DNA of 64,000 nt from Fistularia commersonii (taxonomy: Eukaryota > Chordata > Actinopteri > Syngnathiformes > Fistulariidae), in assembly GCA_037954325.1 (NCBI GenBank), contig JBBMNZ010000018.1, forward strand, positions 9,376,501 through 9,440,500. Direction: 5' to 3'. Made by a program: the position numbers and the translations under genes. The notes below the pieces were generated by a model. The model ran no database searches and was not told the DNA's origin. It saw nothing but the letters and a program-made list of their open reading frames with translations. The stretch's first letter is position 1. Each line of letters begins with the position of its first letter. Below, piece by piece: positions 11,350 through 41,927 of the stretch.

Positions 11350-13735
11350 AGATTTTTTTTAAGTCCAAGGAGATAGACATTGGCAGATGGATGTCATCAT
11401 TTGAATTACTCTGAAAATACTCAACAACAGTTGTACTGTCTCCCCTTCAGCATTTAAAACAGCGTCTACGTCGTCAGCAAGAAAAAGCTGCAGGTCAGTA
11501 AAGTAAGGCAAAAATTGAGGTTGTATTTGCAGCAAATCCAAACAACCGGATGTGATCTGGCATAACACAGTGACTCACTGAGTCGGGCAAGAGTGATCAA
11601 ATGGGACTGGAAATTGCTGAAAGGCAGTAAAATTAGCTTTGCAGTCAGGCTGCAGACTTGCAGGCACGGATGATACACGCTGCAACGACACCAGTGCCAG
11701 TTTATCAGCCACAGGCACCCCCCTCACTAAAAGACATTCCTATTATTTGCTTTTTTTCTTGTTTAAAATCTATTCATTTCATTCACATTGCCGTGAAGGC
11801 CACCTGTTTTTAATTGACAGGTAACGGCTAATAAAGTGTTACTTAAGTGTAACTCTTTGACAAGGTTGTGTCAAAGATTTTAACCTCATTTGCCATTATT
11901 AGCCTGAAAATCCAAATTATTATGGAAGGCCTTAAATTCAGCAGGAGTCCTGTCCTGCCCCTGAGGGCACCAACTTCCAATGAGCATGTGTTAAGTTATT
12001 CATCAGAGCTACTCTTCCATTTCTGTCCCTCGAGTCCAGAGTATCAACTGCTTAATATGGCACGGCCAATGCCAAGGGCCATTTAATTCAAGTCAATCAA
12101 TACTGTGGAATACAGAAGAGTCAGTGCTTTTATGTGTCTGTATAGAATATTAATGAAGCTGATGGTGTTGCGCTCGCAGGGTTTATGTTCCATTATCATA
12201 TTCATGTTGATAATGGAGCAGAAAAGTCCCCGTAGTCTGGTGTACTCCGGTGACAATGATAGGAGATCGTCTCGTCGCCACCATTGGCTTGGCTCGCTCA
12301 GAGTTGAGAATCTTGCATTTCAATCCAAGGTCAAATTTTAGCTGACAGGTGCCAGTTTAGATTTTAGGCACAAGAAATCACATGGCGATATCAATATTGA
12401 GAGGAAAAAAAAAAACGTGCAGTTAAAGTCTCATTATTCATGCTAAATAAATCAGATGTCCAAAGTAAAATAAATTAAAGATGATATTTCACTTCAGTAC
12501 AACATAAGTTTCAGTCCCAACCATCCAATAGATTCAAGATGTTTGTCCCGTACTTGGAGCAGCTGTACCTCAGAAAAGTTTTGGAAAGAAACAACAGATT
12601 TTGCATAATTTGTGAACAGCACGGAGCTGCTGTTAAGCAGAGTGAAGAAAGCTGCCTTTCGCTTTTTCTAAATGTTGGGTTTTTATTATCATTGTTCTGC
12701 CGGCAGCTTTCATTTCTACAGGAGCGCAGTGACTGGACCACTAACGGACCCACACAAACAGGAAGGGAGAAGTAGAATATAACAAGCCACTGGAGAAATC
12801 CTGCAGGGCTCCGGAGAGCCATTAGCCAAAGTTTCCATTTATTTATCTGTACAACCAAAGAAAAAAAAAAAAAGAAAAAAAAAAGAATACGTCAAGGAAG
12901 CTGGGGAGTCTCTCATCCCCAATGCCGCTGTTCTACTCTGTAATTTTTCTCGTTGCAGTGGAAGAGCATACCTGCTGCCCTGACGGGCTGGCCTGTCCAG
13001 AATAAAGGGGTAAAAGTGGTGTTCCTGGCATGTGTGTGAGGACCAGACACGATGGCTTTTTATTGAGTGTCACACAAAGTGGCGTGAAGAAGCCGATGAC
13101 GGAGAGGCATGGCTGGCACACGGCGGCTGAGTGACGGCGATCACAGAAAATTGCCTCAATTAAAAGAGGTGAAAGCCGGGTACCTTGTCATGGCCTCGTG
13201 GACGCGGGAGCAGACGGGTTCTCCGATGCCTCCAGACGATAAGAGCGCACGGTTTTGTGGAGTGCAACCAACACCCACAAAATAAGCCCCGGGGAAGGGT
13301 AAGGTTAAGCTGGAAAACAACACACAAAACCTGGTCATGTAATAGGCATCTCATGTTGCTCCTGTCATTGTCGGGCCCACCGGAGGAAACCTAATTTATT
13401 TAATAGCCTACCGCCTCGGTGCCAAGCGTTTGGCACGAGAAACAGAAGGCAGCGATGATGAAGGCATAGCAGGAGGGGGGGGGCAAACGCTTTCTTCACT
13501 GTCGAGATGTGATTTCTAAAGTGAAGATCTGTGTCAGCCATCTGGTGACAGAGAATAGCGGGGAACTATGTCAGCATGCTATTTTGAATAATGTATACAT
13601 GCTCGCTGTGTCTGGATAACTGGCACTCCGCGGAGTCATTTCTGTGAGCTATTTTGTGCATATTCAGTTCCTTTCTCCAGTTTTTCTATTTTCTTGAAAA
13701 AAAAAAGTTGAAAGCCAATCAACGCGATGATTGGA
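11350..13735. other. No gene seen
   Basis: About 2.4 kb without a supported gene. Open frames at 12511-12858 and 12933-13394 have no recognisable domain and no convincing splice structure. The A-rich tracts near 12409 and 12858 may be old retroelement tails. Confidence 0.35.
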
Positions 13736-13740
13736 TTCAA

Positions 13741-13850
13741 TATCTATTCATTTTTCTGTCCTGCTTATCCTGCAGGGTTGTGAGGCTGCTGGAGCCAATC
13801 CCAGCTGTCACAGGGTAAGAGGCGGGGTGTATCCTGGACCCTACCACTGC
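13741..13850 (+). repeat. Interspersed repeat, 'GGGTCRCTGG' family (fragment)
   Basis: Reads 'ctgcttatcctgcagggttgtgaggctgctggagccaatcccagctgtcacagggtaagaggcggggtgtatcctgg', the head of the same family as 14060-14335. Confidence 0.65.
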
Positions 13851-14059
13851 GCGACTGTGACGCCAAAATACAATTCTTTATCTGCCAATTCATCTCTCTA
13901 AACAGAGATGTAAAAGGGACAAATTAAGGGTGCAGAGTAATTTTTGGACGGTCACATTTTCAGCAGTTTCCAGCATGGTTCTAAGGATGACCATAACTGT
14001 CTTTTTAAGGCACGCATGTGTTTTTGCAAACAGATATGCAAAATATAGATGTCTTTTTC

Positions 14060-14335
14060 CCCCATTCATTCATTCACTCATTATATAATTACTGTCAGGG
14101 TCGCTGGGGGGCAAGAGCAGGGCAAAAGGCAGGGTACACTCTGGCCTGGTCGATCAAAGTGCTACATCTGGGGATAAACAACCAGTCATCCAATTTAGGG
14201 TTCCAAATGAGCCCGAGGTTGGAGGAAACCCATGCAGAAACAGTAAGAATGTGCAAACTTCACACAAAACAGTCCCCTGTCAGAATCGAACCAGGGACCT
14301 CCTTGCTGTGAGGCGCTAACCATTGCGCCATTGAG
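14060..14335 (+). repeat. Interspersed repeat, 'GGGTCRCTGG' family
   Basis: A longer copy: starts with a 'cattcattcactcat' run, contains 'gggtcgctggggggcaag' and 'ggaggaaacccatgcagaaac', and ends with 'cagaatcgaaccagggacctccttgctgtgaggcgctaaccattgcgcc'. The 3' part resembles a tRNA-like B-box context read on the reverse strand. Confidence 0.7.
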
Positions 14336-14339
14336 ACGA

Positions 14340-15950
14340 ATTACATTTATTTTTATTATTTTTTGAATGTGAGTTATCAGACTGAAGGCCTTAATAATAA
14401 GCAAACTAACAACCACAATGACATGACAGGGAAAATGGCTTATTTTAAAAAAATTGAAATACTCCAAAAAAAAAATTAGATATGCAGCCAATTCTGTATA
14501 ATTGTCCAAATTAATGGGGGTAATAGTAAATGGGGGATTCTGTGACTTTTCTGAGCATGCTGACAGTAGGAGCCAGTGATCAAACCGCCAACCTTCCAAT
14601 TAGAAGGTGTCATTGTAGTAATTACATCCTTCTTTGAGGATTATTTTGTAAACTGAGCAGATCATAAATCCTGATAAATCTAAAATTCTTTTTACGGATA
14701 GTGCGAGTCCTCAAATAAAGATCATTTTACATCATATTTTTCCAAAAAAAGCCCCACCAGTGTTGCCTTAGCTGCCTTCTGTTCATGGTGCATCCATGAT
14801 GGGTTAAATGCAATGGTCGCTGTTGTTGTGCTCTACGTATAACTGAATGTGACAATAAAGGCCTTTCTTTCTTCTTCTTCAGTTCTTTTATTCACCATCA
14901 TGGATTGACCTTTTGGTGTAATATTCCTTCCCTCTGCATCCATTATTATGTAAAAATATACAACGAGTCACAGTTTGCTGCTGGGAGATTTTTTTTTTTT
15001 TTTTTTACTTGGAGTCATATTGCACTAAATCAATGGTGCCAGCAGACATAAATCAAATCCAAAGCTAAAAGTCCAATCACAAAGAGCACTGGCCTGCAGT
15101 GAAATGGATTAAATGAAATCAGTACTTCCCATTCCACAAAACACAAGATGCTGCTTACGAGCCTGCGACTTCATTTAAGGTGATTTGGGGAGATGATGAA
15201 CATAGCAAAAGCAGCTGTCACTCAAAAAACATGTCACTGATATCCGCTGTTAAACCACCACGTAGTTTCTATCTCATCTCGTGAAAAAAACATAAGGCCA
15301 ATATCAGCCAGAATAAAGAACATTTGCGCATGTGTGTCAGTAATAGGAATGTATTAGCAGAAGAATAGAAAATAGCAAAAAATGGCATTTAGTGAAATAT
15401 GTAAAAAAAGACATTTCACATGAATGGTGTTTATTAAAAATATAGAAAAAACAAAAAATCACATGATGAACAAACAAATCAAGACTATAAAATAACAGAA
15501 AATGGCTTTCCATTGACAATATAAAAGTATAATTTCAAATGGTCCTCCATTCTAATGGGGTTTGTCGGTATAACTGTAATGTTTTTTGTCTGATGATTTG
15601 GTGAGCCAATTATTTTCCATACATTTAACATGGGATCACATAAAATAAAAATATTACTAAACCGGACTGTTTTTTGTATCAATAAACACTCGATGACCGT
15701 CTGTTAATCTGATCATAAAATGTCACACATAATCAAACTGTGGTAATTCTTCTGACGTTCTTGGCATTTTCCTGGAGATTACTGGAGGACACGACATCGG
15801 GGACCTGGGGAACAGGTTCAAGTTTAATTTCCAGCAATGATACACGTCGTAATTGTCTCCACATAGTAAACAGTCAAGGGGAAAATGCTAAGCAATGGAA
15901 TTTTTGTACCATCTTATTTCCATCTTATTATATCTTATGAGGGACACCAT
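14340..15950. other. No gene seen
   Basis: AT-rich intergenic DNA. A SINE-like 3' end ('catccatgatgggttaaatgcaa...aataaaggcc') lies near 14785-14870. Nothing else was recognised. Confidence 0.35.
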
Positions 15951-15954
15951 AACA

Positions 15955-16523
15955 CAGCTTTAGGAAACCTATGGCTCGCCATATATGGCTCTTCTGGTGA
16001 CAGCATATGGCTTCCAGACAATTTTGGATTTAAAAATTAAAACTCAGTTTGGTAATTATTTTAAAATACTTGTGATATTTCCTCATAATACTGTGTCATT
16101 TTAAAGTAAACAGAAAATTAGTCTTGAAGATAAAGTTCACGGCTCACCCGTCAGTCGGGTCAGGAACCATTGGCTTCCAGGCACGTCCAGGTCATTGTAA
16201 AGGTGAAGAAATTAATTTTATCAGATAGCAAAATAATTTATCCGCATCATCCCTCGTAACGGAAAAGATGGCGAAAAGAAAAAAAGACGATGATTGCCGT
16301 GCATTCCAGGCTACGTGGACAGAGAAATTTGCATTTGGATCTGCGGTATGTCTAATATGCTATGATAAAAAATTAACAAATCCATGCAGTACCAGAGGTC
16401 GCATTAAAAGTAAGACATATTTAATTTACTAGATGTTAAAAATACTATATTGCTCTCGATGAAATACATTTAGAAATATTTGGCTTTTATGGCTCTCCCA
16501 GTCAAAAAGGTTCCCGACCCCTA
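15955..16523 (+). mobile_element. Non-autonomous hAT transposon with BED-like ORF start
   Basis: A 569-bp insertion bounded by the 8-bp duplication CCATAACA (15947-15954 and 16524-16531; TA at the centre). The ends are degenerate inverted repeats: left CAGCTTTAGGAAACCTATGG and right the complement of TAGGGGTCGGGAACCTTTTT. The interior holds the start of a hAT transposase, MAKRKKDDDC... with a CLIC pair (16268-16432), which then stops. The catalytic part is deleted. Confidence 0.8.
16268..16432 (+). pseudogene. hAT transposase N-terminal fragment
   Basis: The ATG at 16268 opens 54 codons beginning MAKRKKDDDCRAFQATWTEK and including AVCLICYDKK, the first cysteine pair of a BED-type finger as found in the GTF2IRD2/ZBED-like hAT group. 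The second half of the finger is lost, and the frame ends at TAG. It lies inside the hAT element and is not a host gene. Confidence 0.6.
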
Positions 16524-16531
16524 CCATAACA

Positions 16532-17970
16532 GTATTGGTGTCTAGCTGTGTAGGAGTTTCTTGTAAAGTTCATTTTTGGTCCAATCTAATGACAGTGGAA
16601 GATATTCCTATTTCCAGATACACTGAACATATTACCGGATCCCATTCTCTTCCAAAAGAGTTAATTAAAATGGAACTTGTGACCCGAAGTGATTCGAATA
16701 AGGTTGAGCTGTGTCAAGCTGAAACTTGGCTTTGGCTCCAGATGGCAACAGGAGATACAATTTTGAAATAAGTTTCATGGTTGAGTTATAGATAACAGGT
16801 GCCTTTCGCATAAAAAAAAAAAAAAATTCCCAGAGGCTGCCACCGAATAATATCAGTGACACAGCAAGGGAAATGACATTTGCATTTATATATTTGTATT
16901 CCCATGGGTGCAATATTCAAAGGAAAAAAAAAACTGTTCCTTCAGTGACTCAGACTGTAAAGAATGGAGTGATGTAAATGACAAATGTTTATAATGTGTC
17001 CAACCAGTATGTCAAGCATTCGCTGTAGCGGTTCAATGGCGAGACGGGGGACAGCTGGACGGCATTGGCTCATCGGATGTCGAAATTTTACCCAGCAAAC
17101 GCCTCTGCCTGGCCATCAGGGGTGCCCCAAAAGACATATATTAGGCTACAATCCTTTTGTGACCCTCAACAAAGCAATTCCAAATAATTTGTGAATTCTA
17201 GTACATCCATGTTGTGTTTAATCTAGCTGCTTTTCTTTGTTTACTTCTTTTGTAACCAATAAACCCTGCTTGTTTCTAACGTCCTCTGAGAGGTCAAGTC
17301 AGTACAAGAAATCATTTAGTGAGTTTAAACCCACGCCTAAGAAATCACAATTCCAAATAGAGGTGAAACTTCGACGAAAAAAACGCTGAAATTCTACAAT
17401 GTAGTGCTGTGACCTGAATCCCAAGGTGAATAATTCAATAGTGTGTACCTGACTAAGCTGAACTGAAAGACCATCTGAAGATAATCTCAGATAATCTTTG
17501 TGAAAAGTTTCTAATCATTTCAGGTGTATTTTGCTGGGATGGCCCATCAACCGGTATCCGAAAGCGAAGTTGCTATTCATACATCCCGCCGTCTTTGTCT
17601 TGCGATTTTGTGAAATTTGGGCGGGATTGTGTTTAAGCCAGAGCTGTTTCACTTCTGTGCCCAGGCCGTCAGAGAGAGCCTCAAACCGTTCGAAAGTAAA
17701 ATGATTAAGTTATTCTCCCTGGAGCGATAATTCCTTACACCTGCTGCTATGGACCATCATTCCTCCCAAACGTTAACAAAATGTACAAGGATTTCTTTGC
17801 TTGGCACCCACACAAGTATCATGCAGTCAACCAGTGATCTATTTGAAATGGTTGCGCTGTATATTATGAAGCATTCGTATCACCGTAGAGCAAAGATGCC
17901 ATTTCAAGTGGCCATCACTTTCTTCTGTTCAGTCTCACTTGTTGAACTTCACTCTGTCACTTGGCGATCT
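16532..17970. other. Region 3' of the last recognised IGSF5 exon; terminal exon not found
   Basis: The last recognised IGSF5 exon (17974-18038, minus strand) ends in a donor site, so at least one more coding exon must lie to the left. I searched the minus strand for an acceptor followed by a short phase-0 frame and stop. Several weak candidates exist but none is convincing. No PCP4 exon, the expected next gene, was recognised either. Confidence 0.4.
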
Positions 17971-17973
17971 TAC

Positions 17974-35535
<17,562 letters not shown>

Positions 35536-35539
35536 GTTT

Positions 35540-36120
35540 AGACCCTGCAATCCATCAATCCATCATCCATAGTTGTGTGTACCTAATATAAAACAAGAAT
35601 ATTGTTAGTTACTGTCATATTTCTAGAAATAAGTAAAAACTAAGTTAACTTGGGATGTTGATGAGTGTGAGGAAGTGTGGCATGTTTGCACAAGAACTCT
35701 TGTGACAAACCTGATCTATTGACCAAATGTTATTAAAAAGCCAGTGCATCTTGTATGTGAGTGACTGATGGCTGGCTCTATTTCCTCATGCTAGCACAAA
35801 TTGACAGTGCTTGTTAAAGGTACAAATAAAAAACATGAAGCCCACCAAGCCTGAGTAACTTACCCGTTTGTCTCCTTTCAGCAGCAGCAGTTGGTGAACA
35901 CAATATAGACCTGTAAAATAACTGTTTCTTTTTTTATACGTTTTAAACAGACGGCCAACCCACAAAACTGTCCCGTTAAACATTACCAAATATCGTGGGA
36001 ACTTTGGTCCGCATCGCTAGTGTAAGCAAATACACACAATGGTCCTTGAACAGACTGTTTCCACAGCAGCTTCAAACTGAGCCCACTAAAATGTACATGT
36101 TTGGTTTGAAGTGCTGACAG
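35540..36120. other. 5' flank of IGSF5
   Basis: Sequence upstream of the IGSF5 start codon. An acceptor-like site (complement of 'ctgcaatcc', about 35550) just before the ATG suggests a non-coding first exon further right, but I cannot place it. Confidence 0.35.
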
Positions 36121-36121
36121 A

Positions 36122-36270
36122 TAAAGTATATACATATATCTATGTATATCTATACATACATACATACATATATATATATACATACATATATGTATATATA
36201 CACTCACACAAATACATACGTATACGCATACATACGAATATGTATTTATGTGTGAGTATATATATAAAAT
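36122..36270. repeat. TATACATA microsatellite region
   Basis: Alternating TA/CA/TG repeat flanking the 5' end of the RTE element. Confidence 0.85.
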
Positions 36271-36274
36271 CCAG

Positions 36275-39200
36275 CCTCGGGGCAGCACTGGCCCATGTCT
36301 CCCTAAGCCTTCCTTGGGGGGTCACAGAGCAGTGTCTCCCTGAGCCGGTCCCAAGCCCAGATAAATGCAGAGGGTTGCGTCAGGAAGGGCATCCGGCATT
36401 AAACTTTTGCCAAAACCAAACATGCGAGTCAACCATAACCATAACATACCGAATCGATCGAGGACCGGGTTAACAACGACCGCGATTGGTACTACTGACC
36501 TACAGGGTACCAGTGGAAATTGGGCTACTGTGGGTCGAAGAACAAGAACAAGAAGATGAGGAGGAGGGCGTGTTCGGAAGCAAGGAGAAAGAAGGAAAGA
36601 GCCTGGGACTGAGAGTGGGGACTTTTAATATCGGGACTATGACAGGAAAAGGTCGAGAGTTGGTCGACATGATGCAGAGAAGGAAGGTGGATATACTGTG
36701 TGTCAAGGAGACCAGGTGGAAAGGTAGTAAGGCTAGAAGCTTAGGAACAGGCTTTAAGTTGTACTATTATGGTACTGATAAGAAGAGAAATGGAGTAAGA
36801 GTTATCTTGAAGGGGGAGTTTGCTAGGAACGTCCTACAGGGGAAAAGAGTGTCAGATAGACTTATGAGCCTGAAACTGGAAATTGAAGGTGTGATGCTTA
36901 ATGTTGTTAGTGGCTATGCCCCGCAGGTGGAATGCGAATTTGAAGAGAAGGAGAAGTTCTGGATTGAGTTAGACGAAGTGATGCAGAATATTCCCTGAAA
37001 TGAGAGTGGTAATTGGTGCAGACTTCAACGGACATGTTGGTGAAGGCAATAGAGGGGATGAAGAAGTGATGGGCAGATTTGGTATACAGGATAGGAATGC
37101 AGAGGGACAGATGGTGGTAGATTTTGCAAAAAGGATGGAAATGGCTGTAGAGAACATCTTTTTCCAGAAAAAACAGGAACATAGGGTCACTTATAAGAGC
37201 GGCGGTAGGAGCATGCAGGTAGACTACATCTTGTATAGACGAGGTAACCTGAAAGAGATCAGTGACTGCAAAGTAGTTGTTGGTGAGAGTGCAGCCAGAC
37301 AGCATAGGATGGTGGTCTGTGGGAGGACTGGTGACAAGAAAGATGAAGACGACAAAGGCAGAGCAGAGGACAAAGTAAGGGGGGAGTGTTGTGTGGTTTT
37401 CAGTGAGGAGTTGAGAAAGGATCTGGGTGGTCAGGGTGAGCTTCAAGATGATTGGACAACAACTGCTAGTGTTATCAGGGAGACAGGTAGAAGAGTACTT
37501 GGTGTGTCATCTGGAAGGAAAGTAGATAAGGAGACTTGGGGGTGGAATGAGGAAGTGCAGGAGTATATATAGAGAAAATGGTTAGCGAAGAAGTGGGATA
37601 CTGACAGGACTGAAGAGAACAGACAGGAGTACAGGGAGATTCAACGTAAGGTAAATATAGAGGTAGCAAAGGCAAAAAAAAGGGTGTAAGATGACCTGTA
37701 TGCTCAGTTGGACAGTAAGGAGGGAGAGAACGACCTATACAGGTTGGCGAAACAGAGAGATAATGATGGAAAGGATGTCCAACAGGTCCAGGTGATTAAG
37801 AATAGAGAGGGAAATGTATTGACAGATGCTAGAAGAGGGATGGGAAGATGGAAAGAGTACTTTGAAGTGCTGATGAATGGGGAAAATGAAAGAGAGGCAA
37901 GGGTAGAAGAGGTGACTCTTGTAGACCACAAAGTAGCACAAATTAGTAAAAGTGAAGTGAGGAAGGCATTGAAGAGGATGAAGAGTGGAAAAGCAGTTGG
38001 TCCTGATGATATAGCTGTGGATGTATGGAAGTGTCTTGGAGAGGCTGCGGTAGATTTTCTGAATCGATTATTCAACAGGATCTTAGAGAGCGAGACGATG
38101 CCTGACAAATGGGGACGAAGGGTGATGTTGCCTATTTTTAAGAATAAAGGGGATGTACAGAATTGCAGCAACTATAGAGGGATAAAGTTGATGAGCCATA
38201 CAATGAAGTTATGGGAAAGAGTAGTGGAAACTAGAATGAGAGCAGAAGTCAGCATTTGTGAACAGCAGTATGGCTTCATGCCTAGAAAGAGTACTACAGA
38301 TACAGTATTTGCGTTGAGAATGCTAAGTGCAGAGGAGGCCAGAGGGAGCTGCATTGTGTTTTTGTAGACCTCGAAAAAGCATATGACAGGGTGCTAAGAG
38401 AGGAGCTCTGGCATTGTATGAGGAAGTCTGGAGCAGGACATGCATGCTAGCTATGAGACAGTGGTACGATGTGCTGTAAGGGTAACAGAGAAGTTCAAGG
38501 CGGAGTTGGGACTCCATCAGGGATCAGCTCTGAGCCCCTTCTTGTTCACAATGGTGATGGACAGGCTGAAAGATGAGGTTAGACAGGAATCTCCATCGAC
38601 CATGATGTTTGCAGATGACATTGTGATCTGTAGTGAGAGCAGAAAACAGGTAGAGGAAAATCTAGAGAGGTGGCGGGATGCTCTGGAAAGGAGAGGAATG
38701 AAATTTAGTCGCAGAATATATGTGTGTAAATGAGAAGAACTCGGGTGGAACGGTGAGGCTACAGGGAGGGGACATCAAGAAGCTGGAGGATTTCAGGTAC
38801 TTGGGGTCCACAGTCCAGAGCAACGGAGAGTTTGGAAAAGAGGTGAAGAGACGGGTCCAAGCAGGTTGGAATGGGTGGAGAAAAGTGTCAGGAGTACTAT
38901 GTGATAGAAGACTATCGGCCAGAACAAAAGGAAAGGTGTACAAGACAGTGGTGAGACCAGTAATGCTGTATGGCCTAGAAATTGTTACTATGACGAAAAG
39001 ACAGGAGACAGAAAAAGAGGTTGCAGAGATAAAGATGTTGAGGTTCTCTTTGGGAGCAACCAGGGTGGATAGGATCAGGAATGAGTCTATCAAAGGAACA
39101 GCACGTTAGTTTTTTAGGACAGAAGGTCAGAGAAGCCAGATTGAGACGGTTTGGTCATGTACAAAGGAGGAATAGAGAAAATATTGGTAAACGGATGCTG

Positions 39201-39370
39201 GAATTGGAGCTACCAGGCAAGAGGTCTCGAGGAACACGGAAGAGAAATCTATGGACGTAGTGAGAGAGGATATGAAGGTAGTTGGTGTGAGAGGAGGATG
39301 GAGAGAATAGTGTTAGGATGGAGAAAGTTGATTCGCTGTGGCGACCCCTGAAGGAAAGAGCCAAAAGGCG
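36275..39370 (+). mobile_element. Near full-length RTE-clade LINE, broken ORF
   Basis: The most complete copy of the RTE-like family (about 3.1 kb). A GC-rich 5' leader (36275-36480; 'ccggtcccaagcccagataaatg') precedes the ORF. The endonuclease domain reads LRVGTFNIGTMTGKGRELVD (36607), NVVSGYAPQVE (36900), VVIGADFNGHVGEGNRGDEE (37008) and VDYILYRRGNLKEISDC (37218). The RT domain reads SGKAVGPDDIAVDVW (37985), NYRGIKLMSHTMKLWERVVE (38170), LHQGSALSPF (38513) and MMFADDIVICSES (38602; FADD box). The C-terminal region ends at 39351 with 'cgctgtggcgacccctga'. The frame shifts at about 36998, 38350 and 38730 and has stops near 37570 and 37687, so this copy cannot make an active protein. Both flanks are TA/CA microsatellite, which hides any target duplication. 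Confidence 0.93.
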
Positions 39371-39371
39371 A

Positions 39372-39386
39372 TATATGTATGTGTAC

Positions 39387-39424
<38 letters not shown>

Positions 39425-39470
39425 GTTTTCATGTGTATACACACAAATACATATATATATATACACACAC
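39372..39470. repeat. TATA/CACA microsatellite at RTE 3' end
   Basis: Alternating TA/CA tract following the RTE 3' terminus; fish RTE elements commonly end in or next to such short repeats. Confidence 0.85.
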
Positions 39471-39735
39471 TTCTACCTCCTGCATTAAGGTCTTTGGTTT
39501 TCTCTGTGTTTCCCTGTTTCGTCCAACTGTCCAAAAACATGCAGCAGGTTAACTGGAGACTGAATTGCCAGGACGTATGAGTGAGAGGGTGAATGGTCGG
39601 ATTTCCATTTGACAAGTAAACGTTGTTGCGGCCCTGTTATCGACTGGCAACTGGTCCACATCCCTGCCTCTTGGCCAATAACAGCTGGGATAGGCTCCAG
39701 CTCTCCTGCAACATGAAATGCAGGATGAGAGGCAC
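39470..39735 (-). repeat. Interspersed repeat, 'GGGTCRCTGG' family (reverse copy)
   Basis: Reads 'gtccaaaaacatgcagcaggttaactggagactgaattgcc', 'gtgagagggtgaatggtcgg' and 'ccaataacagctgggataggctccagctctcctgcaacatg', the complement of the family head and body. Confidence 0.7.
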
Positions 39736-39739
39736 AGAC

Positions 39740-41900
39740 AATTAATATACAATTAAAGTATATAATTATTAAAAAAAGAAAAATCAAGGATAAATAGATC
39801 AATTCATTTTCATGCAGAAATATATAGATCTGCATAAGGAGTATTGTCGACTCATATAATTCGAAAATCAGAATTAAGAAAATTTAATCAAAAAAATTAA
39901 CCAATTAATTAATGAAGAAATCCGACATTCACTATTCCACTATCCTACTTCATCTGGTGTAATTAGCATCTGGTGTCCTTTACCTTTCTACTATAATAGG
40001 CTGAAGATACTGCTTTCCAGATGGTGCATGATGTTAGCTTCATTGACATTTTCAACTATTTTCCCACCACAATAATCTGACAGGAAATGATTAACAGCAA
40101 TGCAGGATGGACGCTCTTGTTCAAAGATTACCATGTCGTGCTTGTGAGAATGCAAATTACAGTTATTAAATATAACCAAAATATAACCATTTTCATCTAT
40201 TCACTTTATTGCATTTTCCATTTTTCCGAGTCACATTTCATTCCTTATCCGAAAAAGTGCATAAGATTAGACAGCAGTATTTGCAGAAGTTAACCAGAGT
40301 GTCGACGAAGTCTGCAGCCTCAAAGTATGCGCACATTTCTTCCTGATTTGAGTTTACATTAACATCCAGCAGACAATTTATATCCCATCGGTAAAGACTT
40401 GTAAAATATGTTGACGCACGTCGCAAACGCTATGTTAAGTATCTTTTTCGTTTAACAAAATAACTGTTTGTGCATTTTACAAAAAGCTACTCATTACAAA
40501 CAGGCACCGCCATGCTACTCTGCACATAAGTCCCTATTTCCAAAATATAAAAATTAAGTGGTTATTGCAGTCACAAGGGAAGGAGTAGTAAATATTTGTT
40601 GTTTTCACTGTTGTTGGTGTCTTCTAACCAAATGACCAACGTTTTGTTTTTGTTGTTTTTTTGTTTTTTTTTTCCTTTTCTTGTCCTCCTTTCTACCAGT
40701 GAGGTCTGGCGCTGCCCCTGGACGAGGTGGAGGGGGCTGTACGATGGAGCTGAGGTGGGTGGAACGGGGTCAAGCAGCAGGGGTCATGGACAGACAGCAT
40801 GGGAGGCTTCCTCAGGCTGAACGCAAGACAAGCAGATAAAAGAAAAAAAAACAAAAAAAAAACAGGGGTCATTATTTTTTAGGTTGTACAATGATGACTG
40901 CTGCAGCCGCCGCCTCTTCGCCTACACCGACCAATGCGCCCCCTTTCTCCAGAGGCACTTTGCAACTTCAGCTAACAAGGTGTGACAAGGGGGGTTGGTG
41001 GTGTGGCCAAGCGGCTCGGGTAATGGAGGGGAGGGGGGCGCATTGCGGTGTCTTTCAAAGTGTGGTCTTCCCAGATCTTTGGGTTCTTTTTTTTTCCCCT
41101 CAAAAGAAGGGCTTTGAACATTCGGATCATTATCGCCCTCATCATTGCTGGAGCGGCGAATTCAGCAAATTAAAGGAAAGACTATCTAAGTTGTGGCTAC
41201 AGATGATCCCAAAGCATTGCATGTTCATTTGCAGATGGATGCAGTGGTTGTGAAAGTCGCCTCTTTTTTATTCCTTTTACACAACACCCTCAAGGTGATA
41301 ACCCAAGGAAAGTAACAGTGTCAGAGTGTTGTGCTTTATATTCAAGCAAAATACTCCTCAGCAGTTGCAATGACTATTTTTTTTCCGAGGCCAACAGAAA
41401 GATAAGGAGACCTACAGTGTTGATGCTATGCTGCAATGAGTTTTCCTCTCCGTCAATATAATGTTTTACTGCCATCCAGTGGTGCTGCAAAACCATACCA
41501 GTGTCAGCGCAGTTGAAAACAAAAGGTGAACATTGAAAAAAGATAAAATGAACCTTTTAAATATTTAAAACAAGATGATTTCGTACTCCACTAGTAACAA
41601 CCTCAGAATTATAAATTGACAAAAATTGCTGGAAAGAATTACTAATTCACTCCCTGTGGTGTTTTATAAACTACTGCTCACATCTGTCTTGCCTTTTTTT
41701 AAGTTTTTTTTCCCCATGCAGTGTCCTCATACTACTTCTACATTCTGTGGCATGCTTCAACATTCTGAAATTAAACCTGTCTTTAGAACAAATTTTTATT
41801 CCAGGAACATATATACATGCATTTATGCATAGCACATAAAAGAATATTTCAAATTGACAGTTCGGAAAACAACGTCGCATTGTACCTGGACGGTCATGCG
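39740..41900. other. Intergenic between RTE and SH3BGR; expected B3GALT5 position
   Basis: No galactosyltransferase-like open frame is visible, although human B3GALT5 has a single coding exon that would be easy to see. The left part is AT-rich. The 3' UTR of SH3BGR probably ends here; an AATAAA on the minus strand lies at 41800-41795, about 130 bp after its stop codon. Confidence 0.5.
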
Positions 41901-41927
41901 GTCAAACGCATTTTCTCCAGGCTTCGG

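Noticed and set aside
12511..12858. Minus-strand frame of 115 codons and an overlapping plus-strand frame
   Set aside because: No family resemblance, no splice context and A-rich tracts nearby; probably chance.
1..17900. Search for PCP4 and DSCAM exons expected by human synteny left of IGSF5
   Set aside because: No IQ-motif exon or Ig/FNIII exon could be read on either strand; they may be diverged, or outside the window.
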